From Batkoa obscura (Eukaryota; Entomophthoromycota; Entomophthoromycetes; Entomophthorales; Batkoaceae): 64,000 nt of DNA. Made by a program: the position numbers and the translations under genes. Positions 12,801 to 24,465 of this stretch are shown here, piece after piece. Within the stretch, counting starts at the first letter, position 1. The number at the start of each line of letters is the position of its first letter. The notes under the pieces are model-generated. The model made no database searches and was not told where the DNA came from. It saw only the letters and a program-made list of their open reading frames with translations. Location: NCBI GenBank assembly GCA_030770535.1, contig JASVEC010000006.1, positions 496,001 to 560,000 of the forward strand, read 5' to 3'.

Positions 12801-13339
12801 CTCATCAGATATTTAGCTACCCCATTGGGCTCATATAAAACTTAATTTCTGGCCAACAGCATAAGGACTACTGCACTCTTTATTTTCATAGAATGTAAGA
12901 TTGTATAGGCTAATGGCCTCATGAACTAGGAAATAATTATCCAAAACAGGAATAATAGATAAACTCTTATCTAGTGACTATTGCTCCCCTTTCCATAGTG
13001 TTAGATTTAATTGGCTATAAATTACCTGGGACTTTCACAACTCTTTCAAGATTTTTTCAAAAGTATCATACAGCTTTTATACAATAATTTACCAGTAGAC
13101 ACAAAGTTATTAAATTTTATATTAATCTAAAAAAACTATGACTGTTAATCCCTAATATTATTTTTAATAATTAAAAAAATCCAAATATAAAATCCAATTG
13201 TTAATACCAACTCATTTTTACATAGAATGGTAATTTCGTTTAAATAAATAAAAGATATCAACTTGAAACCGAATAAATTTCAGTTCATAATTTTAAGTAG
13301 TAGTATTTTATACTTTAATAAGGCAACCCTCATTCCCAC
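9898..13339. other. Long gene-poor AT-rich spacer
   Basis: About 3.4 kb of very AT-rich sequence. The only structure of note is a more GC-rich stretch at about 12660-13060, listed separately as a possible decayed gene. A weak pair GGGGGTAT (about 10528) and ATACCCCC (about 10652) could be MITE tips but is too short to call. Confidence 0.5.
12660..13070 (-). pseudogene. Possible decayed protein gene, identity unknown
   Basis: Base composition is richer in GC than the flanks. On the minus strand one frame reads like protein for about 130 codons with several stops, e.g. LDNYFLVHEAISLYNLTFY, then NKECSSPYAVGQKLSF and RPAIKLVSLWGSGRIVDTL. Amino-acid use is coding-like (Trp, Cys, Gly present), unlike the surrounding AT-rich noise. 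I do not recognise the family. It lies downstream of TAF2 on the same strand but is not part of that model, which ends cleanly at 13340. Confidence 0.35.
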
Positions 13340-16300
13340 TTATCTACTTCTTCTCACCTTATGTTTAGGTGATCCCACATCCAAAGCTTCCCTTTTCCCA
13401 GGAGAATTGCCCTAAAAAATCAATATTTATCTTAATACATAGGTTAAATATTACCTCTCCTTTATCAACGCCACTCAGCTTATATTTTTGTAAAATGCGG
13501 TGCCATGTTTTTTGTACATCTTCTCCTATGTTATAGACTGGATCCCTTGGATGATTAAAAGCAAAACAGTTCTTGAAAACTAATTCGGCATCATAAAGTA
13601 CTGGCTTTAAGGATACATACTTGTTTTTTTTAATATTTTGACGGATAGTTCCAAAGTCCATAGGGTTTTTAATGACATCAAAATAGGTTGGTGCGCCGTC
13701 TGCTTTGGGATCCACAGGTCGTGAAAAAATATAAAAATGCTTATGTTTTTTTAAATCCTCTAATGCTGAATTTAACGAGTCAATATGTTGTCTAGAAAGT
13801 CCAGTGGTGACCTCATTTGGCACTGTAGCTGATGGTCTTTGATTTGTAGATGGATGGCTACTGCTGAGATCTTGTTTACCTCTCTTAGCATTATTAACAA
13901 TAATAGCCCATTCTTTATTAAACATAGTTTCCAATTTTTTAGCTTCTTCTGAGTAATAACTTTCTGGTCCATTGAAATTGTAGCAATTGGTAAAGATTAA
14001 CTTTACATCGCTTTCAAAGTCTTTGATTAACTTGTACTCTTTAGCATTAATTTTCTTTTTAACAGTACTAAGATCCATGGGTTGACGGATCATCAATGGA
14101 TAAAGTGGAATTGCTTTACAATCAACCTAAATAAAGTTATTAATACTATAATTTCATACATTAAACAAATATTACTGGCTTCAAAAAGGCATCAGCTGCT
14201 GGATTACTCATCAATTTTTTAACAAGTTTCTCACATAGAGTTGAAACAGATGGATCCATAAAAATCAATCGTTTCTTTTTACTAACATTTCCAATACGGA
14301 GAGGGATGTCTGGGAAATGGCGCGTGAAATGCTTTACTAAGTATTTTTCAAACTTAAGAGCATGTTGAAACTTAGGATCACTTTCATCATAGTAACTAAA
14401 TGCAACGTGAAGCATTTCAATGAAATCATTTTCAAACTCACCGAAATGGGTGTAATATTTCTTCTTAATCTTTGATGAAATGATTTTCAAATCCAACTCC
14501 TCTTTCATTTTATCTTTAAATTCAACAGACGATGAAAATACCTCTGAGCAAGAATGAGTCTTCACACGATCCAAAATATTTTCTAATATATCATGCTGTC
14601 CCATTTCAAATGTACCATTAAAGTTTGCTATTAATGAGTTGTAATACTTTTCAAACCGAGTTGCTTCATCATAAACCCATGTGTTTGGCTGATTAAAATG
14701 CTGTGCATTACGGTACAACAATTTAATGTCATAATCTAATTTTGAAAAACTCTTGTAATTCTTGGCTTCTAATGTAGTACGAATACGGCGAAGGTCCATG
14801 GGTTCTTTAATCTCATCAAGATAAGTAGGAATTCCAAGTGCAACTGGATCAACAGGCAAGCGGAATTGAGGAGAAGACGGATGCAATTCTAATTTAGTAA
14901 CCAATCGAATGCCAAACTGATATAGCATTTTGATATTAAACTCTTTTTCTTTATGACGATCTTTAGTTACTGATATAGCCTCTCTTTCTTTTTCAATTTT
15001 TATAGCAGTAGTAGTTGGAGGTTGAGGTTTACTCTCTTCATTGCTAACTTCAATCACATCATCTGGAAACTCTCTCTTCCACTCTTCTTTAAGGAATGAT
15101 ATAACTTCCTTAGTCCCTTTATATGTAATCGATGAAGGAGTAACCATCTTTAAGCCGTTTGAGAAAAGAGACATCAAATCTTTAAATATAGAAGATGAAG
15201 ATTGGTAATTTCCCGTTTTTAATTCTACTCTTATCTTGTTTAAATCCATGGGAGATAAAGCCTTTCCTGGGTTTAGTGCCTCTTTAAATGGAGTTACACT
15301 ACAATATAGATATGCCTCTGCTTGTGGCATACCCATAATGGCTCTAAGGATGATTTTAACTGACTCATAAGATTTGCTACGGTAGAATGGGTTAGCAATA
15401 GGGTCCTTATGTGAAGCACGCCCTGATTTTTGCTCCAACTCAACTTTAATTTGTGGGGTGGATGGTGGAAGCGGGCTAGGGTTTGTCAATCTTTTGTATT
15501 CCTTTACATAAAGCCTCTTCAGCTCCTCAACCTCTTGCATCTCTTCATTTTCAAACCTACCATTCGATAAAGCAGATTTGAATAAGAAATTAACATCTTT
15601 GCGGAATGCATCGATAGTGGGGTAACGGTAATTTTCCACTTTATCCCTAATCTTCCTTAAACTAATTTTTGTTACTGCGCTGGGATTTGAGTCATCTTTT
15701 ATTAACTCAGCAGTAAAATTCTTCAATATATTTACAGAAGACTGTTGGAATAGCGTATTTATCACGCTCTTGCATATTTTATTATCAGTTTTACTGATGG
15801 ATGGTTTACTTGTATAGTTTGATGGTTCATTCAATGAGCTACGATGCTTGGGCACTTTAAGATGGGTATCCGAATCTTTAACCTTTGATGGTAATCTGGT
15901 ATGTACTTTAGATTCACCACTCTCATTGAATTGTTGCTTTTGGATATGATTTGTTTTCGTTTCTATATTTCCAACATCAACCTTGTCATGCTCATCTCTA
16001 GCAATAGAATTACTCTTTTTAATAAAGCCAGATTCTGCAGTATTCTGTTTTAATTCAACTTCATACGGCTTATATCCACCATTTTGCTTTAAAGTTGAGC
16101 CTTCACCCCTATACTTACCAAAAGTAGCTTCAAGTTTATGTGGGATAGTTGAGTTTTTAAATGGAGCCTCTTCTTTATCAGGAATCTTTGAAGGTTTAAT
16201 TACATTCTTATTCAAGTGCTTGTTACTTGTTTCCTTAATGTTAGATTTACGCTCATCAATTGGTGTATAACTTTTACGCTCATCAATCGATATATGAGGT

Positions 16301-19300
16301 TTACGTTCTTGAATTGGGATTTTAGGCTTACGTTCTTGAACTGAAATATGGGGTTTACGTTCTTGAATTGGAATTTTAGGTTTACGCTCTTCAATTGAAA
16401 TTTTAGGTCTACGTTCTTCAATTGAAATGTTAAATTTATCATCATTTTCAATATCAAAAGTTGGTGAAACAATGGATAAGTAATCATGCTCCTGTTCACT
16501 TGGCGATTCTTGTTTGCTTTTAAGGGTAAATGGAGATTCATGAATTGGTGATTTTATTGCTGGTTTCAAATCATATGAACCAAGCACATCAATAGGAGAA
16601 GGTGATCTTGCCATGGCATCCAAATGATCTGTAAATTCATGTTTAGTATGTACTTTGACCTCTTCTTTGATAGGTTTATTCCTATTCAAACGTATTTTAA
16701 GGCCAATTGAATCCTCTCTAGTAATGTTTGTTTCAACTTCTTTGCTCACATCTTCATCTCGATATTTAAGTAATAATAGATTATAAATCTTTGCTTTAAA
16801 CATAGAATAGTCAATGTTTATAGGACCACTCGATGGATAAATTAATTTGCATATAATAAACAATGTGTTTCTTATCTTTGGGTCAATAAAACTATTTAAT
16901 AGCATCCTCCAAATACATTCTTTACAGAGTTTGTCTTTTTTAAACTCAACCCATTTATCATTGGAATATTGTAATGGTGTAACCTCATAATATGAGCTAA
17001 AATTCAATGGATCATCATCATCTTTAATAATAGCTCGCTCTAGCTTACGTTGATACAAAGCGATTGTTTTGGCCATATTTGACACAACATAATACCTTAT
17101 AAATGGCTCTGGATCATGTTCTATCGAATTAAATATGTATTCCCTTACTGCCTCAATCATCAAACCGCCTGAAACCAAAAGCCCATCAAAGGCTGCCATT
17201 CGAACATGCAAGAAATTACCATAGCGGGAATGTCTTAAGAAGATTTTGACATCCGATGGTAAGATACGAGCAACAATTAGCTTAGTATGAACTTGTAAAC
17301 AACTTACAGTCACAATATTATGATACGATGGAATCAGATGATCCATACTACTAAATCGAGTAAGCTCATAAATTAAGGCGTTATTGAGGGAGTTGTCAGT
17401 AGATTGATCAAATTCCTCTTCATCAGAAGGTGGTTGATTAATAAGCACGTTGCCAATTGAAGCTATTAAGGTTGAAACATAGTATGAGTCAGAATATGGA
17501 TTACTGGAATTATCATTGTTTTTCAAAAGATTTAAAATAAGCTTTTTAGAAAAGGATTGGGATTTAGGCTCATCTAAAAGGGATAAGCCAGTGATCAAAG
17601 CTTTTTGTACAAAATATTCAGTAAAGGAGGCAAAATCATTGGGTTTAGGTAAAAACAGTTCTGGATTCTTTTCATCTTTTAAAGTATCGATGCAAAACCT
17701 TTTATGATAAATTCTTAGCAAATGATCCCTTCCAATATACTCAAGCCTCTCTAAGGAACAGTAAACAAGAGACAAGGCTGCATCAGCACGGATCCTATAG
17801 AAACATTGATTATTCATAATGGTTCTTAATAGTGTGGTAGATGTTGCTAATGATGGGAATCTTCTTAATGCTACAACAGCTTCGTATTGTGAAACAACAT
17901 CTCGATCCTTTTCTAATTGTCCAGCCCACATATAATCTGGCTGTTCCAAATTTACAATACAAATCCATTCAAAATCAGAATCAAGGCGGATCCATTCAAA
18001 AGTAGCAGACTCATTACTTTCCTTATCAGCTTCACCCCATTCAATAATTCTCCAAGCTTCCTTTTCTCCCTCATTACCATCTTCGGTTAAAAATAACACA
18101 TCGTCTTCTGGGTTATCACCATCCAATTGATCTTTAACGATAGCTTCTGCTGCAGCTGCTTCCGCTTTACGCTTTTGAAATCTTTTAGTTGTTCTTCTAA
18201 TTCTTTTATATTTGGTATTGAATTGTACTTCAAAATGAGATGAGTTTTCATGAATTTCAAGGATATGCTCATAAGGTGTACCATCTGGTTCTTGAATACA
18301 TGCTGTTAAATTACCAGTAAAAAATTTTGCTGGTTTGATCAATGCTTCTTGTTCTTCATTTAAACTTAAAGCTACATTGGTGGTTGTTTGTTCAAATTCA
18401 ATTTCAACAACCATTTTTTTACGATTAAATTGATACTTGAATGAAAATATTGGACAACCACTGGAATAAATCCATTGATCTGCAAAACTTCGAATAGTTA
18501 CGCCACTCACCTTTCTACATGTTTTTAAAAACCAGTAAGTACTAACTAAATTACCAGGTCCAAGTTCACCAACCATAGCAGACATCAATATTTTTGGGAT
18601 TAATCTATGAAGACCATATGCAGCTGCTCCCTTTAACATCTGTTTATCTAGCATATAGAGCACAAAAGTTCCCTTAAGTCGAATAAAACTTATATCCTCT
18701 AAGTCATAAGGGTATGCTAACTTTTCATTATATAAAGGAGGTCGATTGACATCAAGTTGAGAAATCTTAATCATATCCTGCTTCATCCTATATCGATATT
18801 CATTATAACCAAAATGGGATTTTAAAAACAAGGATGTCATAAAACCACAGAAACCTAAAATAATCCAAATATCAGTTGGATCTTTAGGAACTATATTCGC
18901 ACCAAAATATTGACTAGCAAGGGCCAAAGCTATGATTCTACGTGTTTCAAAGGTCTGATCGATGATCTCATCCGAATGAAGGAATTCTAAACTAATGATA
19001 ATGACCTCTGCACCAACAATCATTGGTATATTTGAAGTTTGAAGAAATACTATTTTTAAAGAATCAAGCGGGTAAGGACCAAACTCTGTCATGTAATAAT
19101 CCAATGTCTTATCGTTTGTTTAATAAAATTATCGATAAAAAAAATAGGTATTTTACCTTTTCAACTGTTTGTGTGGTGTGCCTTAATTCTTCTTTCCAGC
19201 CAATTGGGGAATAGGCTATCACTTGTTTTCCATTGTTCCCATAAGCATTATTATTCACTTCTTGCTCATTTTCATCACAATCGAGTTCTGTTATTAATAA

Positions 19301-20378
19301 TGAATCAAAACGTCCAATAGAGAATGAAACTAAATAAGCAGGGCAAGGGAAAGCAACAAAATATTGATTTAAAACAGTATCATCTTGAAGTTGTTTATTC
19401 TAAAATATTTAGTCCAATCATTTTAGAAAATAAAATGCTTTACTTGTGTAACTTGAACTCCTGATGCAACTACTGAAATATCACTATTTGTTTTTAAATT
19501 TCTTTTTGTTACTACAAAATCAAGTTCCCATGTGAATCTTTGTCCTTGCTCATCTAGAGTTGGTACCCAGTAACGAGCATCTCCAGCTCCAAGTTGATTC
19601 AAAGTGTATAAATATGAAGATACCTAAAATAATTATTAAATCATCTTTTTGTTTAACTGTGCTTACGTCATTTTCATTAACTCTGCTATTTGATGAAAAG
19701 ACAACACCTGATTGAGGGTTCCTTATTATATAATCAATCCTTAAAAATGCTGGTGCAGTTCGAGCAGTAGGTGGTGCATTAGCTTTTAAATAAGATTAAT
19801 AATTTTTTTAAATAATAAATAGAATAATACAATTTTCTTCATCCTTATTTACAATATCTGGTGATAGATGCTAAAAAATATAAATATTTAAAGTTTAAAT
19901 TTTGGATTAAATTACATTTTGTAAGTCAATTGGAGAAGGTATTTCGATAGCTAATTCACCCAAATTTGATATATCCTTTGTTGAATTGAATAACTTTTGA
20001 AATATTTCCGGATCTCTATAATTGCTTTTTGAATAAATTTGACATGTTTCTACACTTGGATCAAAAATTTCAAATCGACATTCAACATTATTTATAAATA
20101 TTCGATTGATATCTAATTTTATTAATTAATTTATAATACTATATAAATGTTATATACTAACCAACAATTTTAGAATGTAATCTTATATATGGTAATTGAG
20201 CTGAATTAAAATAAACTTGTAATTCTGTTGTTGCCTAAAGAATTGAAATTTATAAATCTTTTCGATTTTTAATCATTTTAAAAAAGCATACCAATATAGC
20301 TTTTGAAGCAAAATCAATATCCAACGAAACTTTTTGATGATTGATATAGAACGCTTTCTTTTCTTCTTCTGTGGTCAT
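13340..20378 (-). CDS. TAF2: TFIID subunit TAF2 with C-terminal bromodomain array
   Basis: Ten exons: 20292-20378, 20162-20234, 19916-20112, 19831-19870, 19667-19782, 19444-19623, 19157-19399, 14176-19107, 13455-14126 and 13340-13411, giving about 2,203 residues. The N-terminal ~600 residues are the M1-aminopeptidase-like fold of TAF2 (start MTTEEEKKAFYINHQKVSLD), without a HEXXH zinc site; HEAT-like repeats follow to about residue 1090. A charged linker (about 1205-1270) contains seven nine-residue repeats of the type ERKPKIPIQ. Six bromodomain-like modules then fill about 1457-2175. Modules 3, 5 and 6 keep the acetyl-lysine Asn (HFNQP, NFNGP, AFNHP) and PMDL/PMDF; modules 1, 2 and 4 are degenerate. 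TAF2 binds core promoter Inr DNA in TFIID. The exon 8/9 junction (FLKP|VDCKAIPLY) restores a standard bromodomain ZA loop, supporting the splice. The end is basic (KHKVRRSR). Confidence 0.92.
16236..16430 (-). repeat. 27-bp tandem repeats in TAF2 linker
   Basis: About seven degenerate units of 27 bp encoding nine residues (ERKPKIPIQ, ERKPHISVQ, ERKPHISID, ERKSYTPID and similar). They lie in the disordered linker between the HEAT-like region and the bromodomain array. In-frame and coding, so not an assembly artefact. Confidence 0.85.
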
Positions 20379-21089
20379 TAATTGTTATGTTTGATAAGTG
20401 AGATATAAAAGCGTTCGAATTTTGTTTTAAAATATTAGATTACAAAAGCTTACTGACTGCGTTTGACATAAACTTGGTTAAGTTTTGCTTTATCAGCTTA
20501 TGCTATTTTAATTGGTTGGCTAAAATTAAATCAGGTGATATAATTCGTTTAAATAAAGAGGCCAACTATAAAAAAGTATTATTGCAACTCAACGATTCTT
20601 ATTGACTATCATTTTTAGAATTGCTACCAAAACCTAATCCCTGAAAGTGACTATAACTTCTAGTAATAGTACCCCAGTTTAAACAAGCAACAAATAATTA
20701 TAACAATAATGATAAATTTTATATTTGAAACAATAAAATCGAAATTAAATTGTTATACTATTTTATTGAATTTAAGAATTTAAAAATATCTTATGTCTTT
20801 TTCTAACTAAGAGCAACTGTTTAATACTTGTATAATATTCAAGTTCAATCAATATAAAAATGGGGTCAATAATGTCAATGGGGGGAATCGAACCCCCGCT
20901 ATCGCGGCCACAACGCGGCGTACTACCACTATACTACATTGACTTGAAAAGTATGGTAAAAAAATAATTAATAAATAGTAAAATTTTAAATAAAAAAGAT
21001 AAATGGGTTAAAGTTTAATTATATAAAACCAATAATAGAGTGCTATCGATTATTTTTATTAAAATCAAAATAAAATAAAATTCATGAAA
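20379..21089. other. Intergenic with one tRNA gene
   Basis: Contains the TAF2 promoter side and the tRNA-His at 20874-20943. Nothing else is recognised in the remaining AT-rich sequence. Confidence 0.6.
20874..20943 (-). tRNA. tRNA-His (GTG anticodon), copy 1
   Basis: The minus strand folds as a tRNA: acceptor GTCAATG pairs with CATTGAC, D arm GTAT...GTAC, anticodon loop TTGTGGC (GTG, His), T stem GGGGG/CCCCC around TTCGATT (B box GGTTCGATTCC). The anticodon stem is CCGCG/CGCGA with one C-A mismatch at its outer pair. No intron. Discriminator base is A, as expected for eukaryotic tRNA-His, which gains G-1 after transcription. A short T-run follows on the transcribed strand (pol III terminator). 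Identical in sequence to 32038-32107. Confidence 0.95.
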
Positions 21090-22415
21090 CTAAAACAAAG
21101 CTTCCATAGTTTCCCTAGAAGCAATACGTATCCAAGCTCTTCTTCTTACTTGATGTTTTAATTCATAAGAAAAATTTGAACTCCAGGGTGTATTCGAATT
21201 AAATTCAGTATTATATTGCCAACCAAATTTAGGATCATAACCTTCGCTTTTAAATATTTCCCATTCAGACAACCAATCCCAGGAGCCCTGTTGATGTTTT
21301 GGTAAATCAAAAGTGAGAAGATCTATGGGATTATTGTTGGTACTATTGGCGAGTTGGAATGATGTAACATTATCTGATTTTAGTAAAGCCTGTTGAGTAA
21401 ATTTGATCTTTTTTTGAGTTTGAAAAAAATTCATTATTCCACCCAACTTTTCCATTCGTTGATTTTCATATATCATTACCATTATTTGTTGATGTGGAGT
21501 AGTATGATATTCCATTTCTTTACCACTTTGTTTAACTTCAGCTTTATATAGAATATTAGCTATTTGATAATATTTACATGAACAAGCAATAGAATAACCA
21601 GTTATATTTAATTCATTAGCAATCAAGACATCAACTGGCTGATAAATTTGATTTACTAAATATTTTATTATAGTTAATTGATTCTTGGTACTTGCAGTCA
21701 TCAATGGAGTGAATTTGGTATCGGATATTGAGTTTGGACTTATATGATATTCTTCTATGATTAATTTTACTAAATCCAAATTTCCAGAGCTGCTCGCTTT
21801 ATGTAATGCATTAAATCCTTGATAATCTTTTTTATTGATATCCGCTCCCTTTGAGATTAAATAATTACTGATAGTTAAATTACCTTTTTTTATTGATTTT
21901 AATAAAGCTGTCTGTTATATTTCATTAATTTTAAATTATTAAATTACTAATATATATAATAGTGAATTTACCTCCATATAATCATCCATTTGATCAATAT
22001 AAATGTCTAAATCTTCAATTAAATATTTGATTACTTTTAAGTTATCATTATAAACTGCTAAGTGGAATAAGTTACTATTTTCATATAATTTTAGTTGATT
22101 TAAATTAATTGTGTTGTTTTTAAAATATTTTTTTAATAAATAGGACAATTCGACACTACTTTCTTTTTTAAATACTTTATAAATTTCTCCTTTTAATACT
22201 TCTCTTTCATCTTGATGTTGTTCTGGTTGGGAATGGATTGATTTATCTTTTGATTTATTGCCCGTGGTTTGATTTCTTTCTATATCTCTATCTTCAAATT
22301 CTTTATTATCTAATAAACTCAATAATGGATAATTTAAGATATGATCATTGCCATAATATTCATGTTTTTCATATGGAAAACAAGGGGTTGTAAGTTGATA
22401 TTTTAATTGACCCAT
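21090..22415 (-). CDS. Ankyrin-repeat protein with C-terminal DysF (dysferlin/peroxin) domain
   Basis: Two exons, 21972-22415 and 21090-21911, joined by a 60 bp GT-AG intron, give 421 residues. The middle holds several ankyrin-like repeats (NLFHLAVYNDNLKVIKYL, then ADINKKDYQGFNALHKAS and FTPLMTASTKNQLTIIKYL). The C-terminus has a DysF-type pattern: WDWLSEWEIF, FGWQYNTEF, then W, and VRRRAWIRI as the last strand. DysF domains occur in fungal peroxins of the Pex23/30 group and in ferlins, usually on ER-peroxisome or other membranes. Here there is no obvious membrane segment, so attachment may be through the ankyrin repeats. Function is inferred from domains only. It shares a 102 bp divergent promoter region with the 2H phosphoesterase. 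Confidence 0.75.
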
Positions 22416-22517
22416 TTAAAAAAAATTAAATTTAAATTTAAAAAAAAACAGAAAATAAGAATTAATTATTTGACTACGTATTCTCTAAAAAAAACTTTTT
22501 ATTTTTTAATCAACAAA
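22416..22517. promoter_or_regulatory. Divergent promoter region
   Basis: Only 102 bp lie between the start codon of the ankyrin/DysF gene (minus) and the chosen start of the secreted 2H phosphoesterase (plus). Both core promoters must lie in or overlap this AT-rich stretch. No clear TATA box can be assigned to either side. Confidence 0.5.
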
Positions 22518-23201
22518 ATGAAGCTCCTATTTATTTCAACTTCAATCCTTTATCTATTATACACCACTTACATCAACCCCAAAATAAGCTTAACCATACC
22601 CATAGAGTTTTTCAATAGTAGTATTGTTCCTTATATTCTTAAAGATGATTACATTCAAATCAATTTAAATCAAACTTTATTAACTAATAACTTTTATGAT
22701 CAATTAAATTACATTCATCATTATGAACAACATTTTAATCAATCTTTACAGAACCGTGGAGAAGTTCATATAACTGTAATAACACCACCAGAATATGAAT
22801 TATTAACTACTGTTGGTATTGATATTATTCAATTAAATCACTTAATCGATTCCTTCTTTAAAAATAACACCATCCAAAACGCCCAATTTCATCCATATTG
22901 TTTAGGTAGTAGCACCTTAAGTATTAATTACAACAACAGTACTACTATATCTACAGCTTATTTTATAGTATTAAGTTCATCTACAATAGAATATAAACCA
23001 ATAATAGAATTAATTAATTTAAGATATTTTATTCAAAATTATTATTTATTAAATGGTGGTGAATATAATTTATTTAAACCAAGAGATTTTTTCCCTCATA
23101 TTACATTAGGTTTTACTATTCGAGATCTTTTTGAACAAGATGGCTTATTAAAAAATCCGTCCACTTGTATAAATAATATAAAACAATATCATAAAATATA
23201 A
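22518..23201 (+). CDS. Secreted 2H-type phosphoesterase-like protein
   Basis: Single exon, 227 residues from ATG at 22518. The frame is open further upstream to 22407, but that would overlap the divergent gene and put a basic stretch before the signal; starting at 22518 gives a clean hydrophobic N-terminus (MKLLFISTSILYLL). Two HxT motifs, GEVHITVITPP (His84) and FFPHITLGFT (His194), about 110 residues apart, are the signature of the 2H phosphoesterase superfamily, whose members act on cyclic phosphates or RNA ends. A signal or anchor sequence places the enzyme in the secretory path, which is unusual for RNA-repair members. The substrate is unknown. It contains several potential N-glycosylation sites. 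Confidence 0.7.
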   Translation: MKLLFISTSILYLLYTTYINPKISLTIPIEFFNSSIVPYILKDDYIQINLNQTLLTNNFYDQLNYIHHYEQHFNQSLQNRGEVHITVITPPEYELLTTVGIDIIQLNHLIDSFFKNNTIQNAQFHPYCLGSSTLSINYNNSTTISTAYFIVLSSSTIEYKPIIELINLRYFIQNYYLLNGGEYNLFKPRDFFPHITLGFTIRDLFEQDGLLKNPSTCINNIKQYHKI

Positions 23202-23271
23202 ATACATATATATATCATTTTATTGAATAAAAAATCACCTTCACTTTCTTGTAACCTTTCCCTATTTCTTC

Positions 23272-24465
23272 TTAAAACTTTAAGCTATTCAGTTTATTTT
23301 TAGCTAAACTAGAAAGCTCTTGTCCAACTGTATTCATAATTTTATCTTCTAAAATTTCCATTAATTTCGTAGTAATAACATCTACTTTAGCTCTAGCTTT
23401 ATTTTGAAATTCATCTAATAATTCTCGACTACCACTACCTGAGTTACTTTTGCCTATTAAGGATCCCACACCACTCTGTTTCATTTCATCTTTCACTTGA
23501 TGAGCAAAATTTTTAATATCACTGAATAATCCACGACTAGTTACGTTTGGGTTATTCTCTTCAATACCACGTGAGTTGTTAAATGAACCTTGAGATTGAT
23601 TATTATTATTATTAAATTGTTGTCCTTGATTATAATTGTTATTATCATTATTATTATTACCATATTGTTGATTTTGGTTATTATAATTATTATTATAAGA
23701 TTGTTGTCCTTGATTAAAGCTATTGTTATTGTTGCTATTATTGTTAAACTGTTGATTTTGATTTTGATTTTGATTATTATCTTCTAAGCCAGGTACAATA
23801 GCACAAAGAATCCTTCTAGCGTCTTGTGGAACTAATTCTAAAATACTTTGATAAATCCCTTTTAATTCGCCTCTAACCAAAGGACGTATGTCATTTAAAG
23901 ATGAATTAATAAAATTATCAATAAAATCACCGTTGTTATTGTTATTTTGATTATTATTATTATTAAAACTATCCCCAAAACCTCTTGTACTTACATTGTT
24001 ATTGCTATTATTAGATTCAACTTCTCTTTTAGCACCTAATTTAAGTTTTGATTTAGCAATATCTACTACAGAATCTGTAACTCTATTGGTAGTCGATCCA
24101 GTAACTTCACTAACAATTTGTCTTACTTTTTCAGTAATACTGTTTAAAATTTCTTCAATCTTTTCTCTAATTTTATTTTGAATATCTTCCATAAATCCTC
24201 TTGCATCATCACCTAATCCTCTTGCATTACCACCACCATTATTATTTCGATTTAAACCATCAGGCAAAATATCATCTAATACATCATAAACTCCTTTAGG
24301 TAATTGTTGAAATAATTCACCACGGGTACGTTCTACATGACTATTGACATATTGTTGAATATTGGGTTTAAGGTTATTAAGGATTAAGGGAGTTACTTGA
24401 TCATTGATTAAATTGACTGCAGTTTCTCCACCTACCTTTTGGACTAAATCACTAATGAAATTCAT
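23272..24465 (-). CDS. Asn-rich protein with amphipathic helical segments, unknown function
   Basis: Single exon, 397 residues starting MNFISDLVQKVGGE. No family recognised. The N-terminal 85 residues and later blocks (FMEDIQNKIREKIEEILNSI, DEFQNKARAKVDVITTKLME) are predicted amphipathic helices with regularly spaced hydrophobic residues, reminiscent of lipid-binding or perilipin/apolipoprotein-like helices. They are separated by low-complexity Asn/Gln tracts (e.g. QNQNQNQQFNNN), probably prion-like. Short repeated motifs such as RGL, RGF and RGI appear before helix blocks (ARGLGDD, TRGFGDS, SRGIEEN, SRGLFSD, SRELLDE), hinting at an internally duplicated module. No signal peptide or membrane span. 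On the antisense strand the frames are shadows. Confidence 0.65.
   Translation of the reverse strand: MNFISDLVQKVGGETAVNLINDQVTPLILNNLKPNIQQYVNSHVERTRGELFQQLPKGVYDVLDDILPDGLNRNNNGGGNARGLGDDARGFMEDIQNKIREKIEEILNSITEKVRQIVSEVTGSTTNRVTDSVVDIAKSKLKLGAKREVESNNSNNNVSTRGFGDSFNNNNNQNNNNNGDFIDNFINSSLNDIRPLVRGELKGIYQSILELVPQDARRILCAIVPGLEDNNQNQNQNQQFNNNSNNNNSFNQGQQSYNNNYNNQNQQYGNNNNDNNNYNQGQQFNNNNNQSQGSFNNSRGIEENNPNVTSRGLFSDIKNFAHQVKDEMKQSGVGSLIGKSNSGSGSRELLDEFQNKARAKVDVITTKLMEILEDKIMNTVGQELSSLAKNKLNSLKF

Noticed and set aside
15983-16541. Short frames opposite and within the TAF2 linker
   Set aside because: Shadows of the TAF2 coding repeat in other frames.
22407-22517. Upstream extension of the 2H phosphoesterase start
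   Set aside because: It would overlap the divergent gene's start codon and place a basic stretch before the signal sequence; the ATG at 22518 is better.
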